This document shows positions 6,770 to 10,162 of a stretch of DNA of 10,162 nucleotides, piece after piece. Below the pieces are notes generated by a model that worked only from the letters and a program-made list of their open reading frames with translations, did no database searches and was not told the DNA's origin. The translations under genes were made by a program, and so were the position numbers. The stretch's first letter is position 1. Each line of letters opens with the position of its first letter. This DNA is from Bacteroidales bacterium (GTDB taxonomy: Bacteria > Bacteroidota > Bacteroidia > Bacteroidales > VadinHA17), in assembly GCA_003157055.1 (NCBI GenBank), contig PMIG01000321.1:1-10162 (forward strand), in the 5' to 3' direction.

Positions 6770-7468
6770 ATGGAGAATTCTGAAATCATTTCTGTGCGTG
6801 ATCTGACGAAGAGATTCCCGATGGGGTTAAGTGAATTCACGGCACTTAGAGGGATAAGCCTTGAGTTCTCGAGAGGTGAGTTTTCAGGGGTTGTTGGTCC
6901 TTCAGGGTCGGGTAAGACTACTCTTCTGAATATAATTGGGCTGCTTGATAACCCTACCGACGGTGATGTTATTATCCTTGGGAATCCGAGTAAAAATCTA
7001 TCAGTAAAGGAAGCTGCGATGATCAGGAGAAAACATATGGGTTTCATCTTCCAGACCTATAACCTGCTTCCGGTTTATACGGTATTTGAGAACGTGGAAT
7101 TTCCGCTTCTTCTTCTCAGCATGAGCACCGGTGAAAGGAAGAAGGCAGTCCTTGAAGCACTTGCATGGGTCGGTCTGTCGGACAAGGAAAAATCGAAGCC
7201 TGCCCAGCTTTCCGGCGGAGAATGCCAAAGGGTTGCTATTGCCCGTGCAATGGTCAAGCGCCCGGAAATTGTTCTGGCTGATGAGCCGACGGCGAACCTT
7301 GATGCTGATAATTCACACCATATCCTTCAGACAATGGAAAAGCTGAACAAAGAGCTTCATACAACATTTATATTTGCTACGCACGACGAGAAAGTCATAA
7401 GCTACCTGCGACGAAAAATTACACTCGTTGATGGCAAAGTTTCACATGATGATGTATTGAAACCATAA
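6770..7468 (+). CDS. ABC transporter ATPase, LolD/MacB family
   Basis: Cytoplasmic ATPase of 232 residues, the usual length for LolD-type subunits that power FtsX-fold permeases. All nucleotide-binding motifs are intact: Walker [10 protein letters not shown] (43-51), Q-loop Gln95 in [10 protein letters not shown], signature LSGGECQR (147-154), Walker B IVLADEP with catalytic Glu172, D-loop ANLD and H-loop His205. A Glu after LSGG is also found in E. coli LolD (LSGGERQR). The N-terminal half has the typical KxFPMG...ALRGISLEF and VFENVEFPL elements of this group. The gene is followed after 12 bases by the first permease, which confirms the pairing. It is more likely a lipoprotein- or lipid-handling ABC ATPase than a nutrient importer, as there is no binding protein. 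Substrate unknown. Confidence 0.93.
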   Translation: MENSEIISVRDLTKRFPMGLSEFTALRGISLEFSRGEFSGVVGPSGSGKTTLLNIIGLLDNPTDGDVIILGNPSKNLSVKEAAMIRRKHMGFIFQTYNLLPVYTVFENVEFPLLLLSMSTGERKKAVLEALAWVGLSDKEKSKPAQLSGGECQRVAIARAMVKRPEIVLADEPTANLDADNSHHILQTMEKLNKELHTTFIFATHDEKVISYLRRKITLVDGKVSHDDVLKP

Positions 7469-7480
7469 TACTGATAAACT

Positions 7481-8653
7481 ATGCTCGCATATAAACTGGC
7501 ATATAAAAATCTGTTAGGCGCAGGCCTGAGGACATGGCTGAACGTATTTGTCCTCTCCCTCTCGCTTGTCCTTCTTGTCATGGCCTGGGGAATTCTTGAA
7601 GGATGGAACATTCAGGCAAAAAAAGACATGAAGGAATGGGAAGTGGGTGGTGGAGAATACTGGCATGAGCTGTATGACCCGCTCGATCCCATGTCATTTA
7701 AGGATGGCCAGGGAATGATCCCCCCTGAGATAGAGAAGCTCTACAATTCAGGAGAGGCCGTCCCTGTGCTTGTCTCCCAGGCTACAGTATATCCTGAAGG
7801 CAGAATGAGAAATATATTGCTTAAAGGGATCGACCCTTCGCAGCAAATTGTTAAAATGCCGGCATCCCTTATGAATGGAGATACTACCGTTATAAATGCC
7901 ATTATCGGTATAAGAATGGCAAAAGCGACAAAACTTTCAGAGAATGACAGAGTTACAATAAGGTGGAGAGACGCCAATGGGACTTTTGATGCTTCGGAGA
8001 TCAGGATAGCAGGTATTTTTCATTCAAATGTAGCTACTATCGACAACAACCAGATATGGCTGCCCCTGGACAGGCTGCAGAAGATGACCAGTATGAAAGG
8101 CCATGCTTCATATATAATTCTAAAACGAGGTTTAATGTCTGCGCCAACAATACCAGGATGGATACATAAAGGGTATGATGTTCTTTTCGCTGATTTTAAT
8201 ACAATAATAAAGACCAAGCATATTGCCAGCTCCACCGTTTACCTGATCCTCCTTTCACTGGCCCTGCTGGCGGTGTTCGATACCCAGGTGCTTTCGATCT
8301 TCAGGAGAGAAAAAGAAATAGGAACATATATAGCTCTTGGTATGACACGCTGGCAGGTTGTTTGGCTATTCACTGTCGAGGGAGCGATGCATTCCGTTCT
8401 CGCAGTCATCGCCGGAGCGATATGGGGAACTCCCCTGTTATATCTACTTTCAAAATACGGCTTAGCAATGCCGAAAGGCACAGAGGGTTATGGATTTACC
8501 CTGGCCGAAAAAATATACCCGGTCTATGGAGCCGAAACAATCATAATAATGTCAGTCATTGTTATGGCAGCAACCGCAATAGTGAGTTATATTCCCTCGA
8601 GGAAAATTGCGAAAATGAAACCTACAGAAGCTTTAAGGGGAAAAGTACAATGA
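7481..8653 (+). CDS. FtsX-family ABC permease (LolC/E-like), first subunit
   Basis: A 390-residue inner-membrane permease with the MacB/LolCE layout. One membrane helix near the N-terminus (about 18-40) is followed by a large periplasmic domain (about 41-248) and three C-terminal helices (about 251-272, 295-325, 352-372). Between helices two and three is the typical FtsX cytoplasmic stretch RREKEIGTYIALGMTRWQV (275-293), the expected coupling contact for the ATPase. The C-terminus ends IPSRKIAKMKPTEALRG, a common ending in this family (P-x-x-A-L-R-G). The periplasmic domain should shape substrate capture and hand-over. It lies 12 bases after the ATPase gene, and its stop overlaps the next permease start (ATGA). 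It probably forms a heterodimer with that protein. Confidence 0.9.
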   Translation: MLAYKLAYKNLLGAGLRTWLNVFVLSLSLVLLVMAWGILEGWNIQAKKDMKEWEVGGGEYWHELYDPLDPMSFKDGQGMIPPEIEKLYNSGEAVPVLVSQATVYPEGRMRNILLKGIDPSQQIVKMPASLMNGDTTVINAIIGIRMAKATKLSENDRVTIRWRDANGTFDASEIRIAGIFHSNVATIDNNQIWLPLDRLQKMTSMKGHASYIILKRGLMSAPTIPGWIHKGYDVLFADFNTIIKTKHIASSTVYLILLSLALLAVFDTQVLSIFRREKEIGTYIALGMTRWQVVWLFTVEGAMHSVLAVIAGAIWGTPLLYLLSKYGLAMPKGTEGYGFTLAEKIYPVYGAETIIIMSVIVMAATAIVSYIPSRKIAKMKPTEALRGKVQ

Positions 8654-9924
8654 TAAGATTTCTGATCAAAGGATTATTAAGGGACAGTCACAGGAGCAGG
8701 CTGCCACTGATTGTCGTTGCCTTCGGTGTAATGCTGACTATCCTTCTTACTACCTGGATCACAGGCATACTGGGTGATTCGATTAACCTGAATGCGAAGC
8801 TGGCCACTGGTCATCTCAAGGTTATAACCAGGGCTTACCAGGAGAACATGGATCAGCTTCCTGTCGACCTGGCACTAACGGGAACTTCCGGGCTCATCAA
8901 GAGCCTGCGAACCGATTTTCCTGCGGTTTCATGGGTGGAAAGGATTGAATTCGGCGGACTTCTTGATTTACCAGATGAGAACAACGAGACTAAAAGCCAG
9001 GGACCGTTTGCAGGAATTGCAATCGATATGTTCAATATAGATTCCGGCGAGAAAGAGAGGCTAAACCTTAAAAAAATACTCGTTGATGGCAAGTTACCTT
9101 CCTCATCAGGTGAATTACTGGTAAGCAGTTCATTTGCCCAGAAACTCGGAATAAAGATACGGGATAAGGTGACCTTTATCGGATCTACCATGTTCGGTGA
9201 AATGGCTATCAATAATTATACTGTCGCCGGTACTATACGCTACGGGATCTCTTCACTCGACAAAGGATCAATAATAATGGATATATCTGATGCCAGGAAT
9301 GCGCTCGACATGGAAGATGCCTGCAACGAGATACTGGGATTCACCGGCACCGATTATTATGATGATGCCAAAGCGACTGAGGTAATGACATCCTTCAATA
9401 AAAAGCATCTGGAAAATAAAGATCAGTTTGCCCCGGTGATGCTCAGGCTTCGCGACCAGAACGATCTTGGAACTCTCATCGATCTTATGAACGGGGTAGT
9501 CGGATTAATAAGCTTTATCTTCATCCTGGCAATGTCTGTAGTTCTCTGGAATGCTGCACTGATAGGAGGTTTGAGAAGGTATGGAGAAGTTGGTCTCAGG
9601 CTGGCAATCGGAGAGGAAAAAGGCCATATCTACCGGTCGTTGATCGCAGAATCGCTGATAATTGGAATAGCCGGATCATTTTTAGGAACAGCCGTGGGTT
9701 TAAGTATTTCTTACCTGGTTCAGCAGAAAGGGATAGATCTAAGCAAGCTGATGGAGAGTGCGACGATGATCATGCCAGGGGTTTTCAGGACAAAGATCAC
9801 ACCAGCATCCTGGTATATAGGTTTTATCCCGGGGATCCTCGCCACCGTTCTTGGCACAGCGCTTGCGGGTATCGGGATTTACAGGAGACAGACCGCCTCA
9901 CTTTTCAAGGAACTTCAATCATAA
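8650..9924 (+). CDS. FtsX-family ABC permease (LolC/E-like), second subunit
   Basis: A 424-residue inner-membrane permease. The start at 8650 is chosen because it overlaps the previous stop as ATGA and begins MIRFLIKGLLRDSHRSR, a normal permease N-terminus. The frame stays open upstream to an ATG at 8362, but those 96 codons read across the first permease out of frame and look non-coding. There is one helix at about 16-40, then a periplasmic MacB-type domain with GHLKVI (54-59) and GELLVSSSFAQKLGIKIRDK (154-173). Three C-terminal helices follow (about 280-303, 330-356, 385-410). The coupling stretch RRYGEVGLRLAIGEEKGHIYR spans 309-329. It differs clearly from the first permease in sequence, so a heterodimer as in LolC/LolE is likely. 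The next gene begins 16 bases later. Confidence 0.9.
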   Translation: MIRFLIKGLLRDSHRSRLPLIVVAFGVMLTILLTTWITGILGDSINLNAKLATGHLKVITRAYQENMDQLPVDLALTGTSGLIKSLRTDFPAVSWVERIEFGGLLDLPDENNETKSQGPFAGIAIDMFNIDSGEKERLNLKKILVDGKLPSSSGELLVSSSFAQKLGIKIRDKVTFIGSTMFGEMAINNYTVAGTIRYGISSLDKGSIIMDISDARNALDMEDACNEILGFTGTDYYDDAKATEVMTSFNKKHLENKDQFAPVMLRLRDQNDLGTLIDLMNGVVGLISFIFILAMSVVLWNAALIGGLRRYGEVGLRLAIGEEKGHIYRSLIAESLIIGIAGSFLGTAVGLSISYLVQQKGIDLSKLMESATMIMPGVFRTKITPASWYIGFIPGILATVLGTALAGIGIYRRQTASLFKELQS

Positions 9925-9940
9925 TCATAAATCTTACAAA

Positions 9941-10162
9941 ATGAATAAATTAATCTTCATCATACTAAGCTCTATTGCTATCCAGGCTTCATCACAACCA
10001 TCAGGTAAGGATATATTGAATCTTATTGATAAGAATCTCAATGCCAAAACCCGTATACTGACAGCAAAAATGGTAATAAGCGGTGCAAGGGGAAGCAGAA
10101 CCATTGAATTCAATTCTTGGGCTGAGGGTGAGAAGAAAGCTTATACTGAATATACCAGTCCT
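9941..10162 (+). CDS. LolA-like outer-membrane lipoprotein-sorting protein, 3'-truncated by window
   Basis: Only the first 74 codons are present and the frame is open to the window end. A signal peptide (about 1-19, MNKLIFIILSSIAIQASSQ) is followed by a KDILNLIDKN helix and strands AKMVISGARGSRTIEFNSW, then AEGEKKAYTEYTSP. This pattern (a helix, then a strand pair with basic residues, a Trp and a late TSP/SP) fits the LolA-like outer-membrane lipoprotein-sorting family (COG2834/PF17131-like). Those proteins adopt a half-barrel that shields a lipid or acyl chain in the periplasm. The gene lies 16 bases after the second permease, so it is almost surely co-transcribed. The family call rests on a fragment and on context. 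Confidence 0.75.
   Translation, partial: MNKLIFIILSSIAIQASSQPSGKDILNLIDKNLNAKTRILTAKMVISGARGSRTIEFNSWAEGEKKAYTEYTSP

Noticed and set aside
6691..7047. Minus-strand 118-codon frame over the start of the ATPase gene
   Set aside because: It is antisense to Walker A coding sequence, and its end reads through the heptamer repeats (giving LLPIAYCLLL), so it is a by-product of the repeat and the ATPase gene.
8362..8649. N-terminal extension of the second permease from an ATG at 8362
   Set aside because: It overlaps the first permease out of frame, has a non-membrane, low-quality translation, and the start at 8650 forms the usual ATGA overlap.
1..10162. CRISPR arrays, tRNA or rRNA genes, transposases, phage genes
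   Set aside because: No direct-repeat/spacer pattern, cloverleaf, rRNA sequence, or recognisable transposase or phage protein was found on either strand.

Overview
The window looks like chromosomal DNA from a Bacteroidota bacterium, most likely Bacteroidales-like and possibly uncultured. The signs are a sensor kinase with a periplasmic two-component-regulator propeller and Y_Y_Y domain, a DUF4251 protein, a signal-peptide/coiled-coil/membrane protein of a type common in this phylum, AT-rich intergenic DNA, mostly absent Shine-Dalgarno sequences, and a Bacteroidota-type TAnnTTTG promoter motif upstream of enolase. I cannot place it below phylum or order from the sequence alone.

Left part (1-2916, plus strand). 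The window opens inside a propeller histidine kinase whose true start lies outside it; the reading frame is open from base 1 and already encodes a propeller repeat. It ends after the ATPase domain, with no receiver or DNA-binding domain. A 201-residue membrane-anchored coiled-coil protein of unknown function follows. A probable bidirectional terminator at 2929-2972 separates it from the convergent enolase gene.

Middle (3016-5131, minus strand). Enolase (eno) has all its catalytic residues. Upstream of it lie a candidate promoter and a stem-loop that would sit at the very 5' end of its mRNA. Further upstream is an exported DUF4251 protein. A 399-base divergent intergenic region follows (5132-5530). 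It holds an unexplained GC-rich island and a perfect 7-1-7 palindrome.

Right part (5531-10162, plus strand). This looks like one envelope-transport cassette: an outer-membrane beta-barrel, a LolD/MacB-type ABC ATPase, two FtsX-family permeases (overlapping by ATGA), and the start of a LolA-like outer-membrane lipoprotein-sorting protein cut by the window end. Together they could form a path from inner membrane (ABC complex) through the periplasm (LolA-like carrier) to the outer membrane (barrel). Such a path would suit a lipoprotein, lipid or other hydrophobic cargo. The cargo is not evident here. This cassette is the most interesting part of the window. Short heptanucleotide repeats fill the 96-base gap between the barrel gene and the ABC genes.
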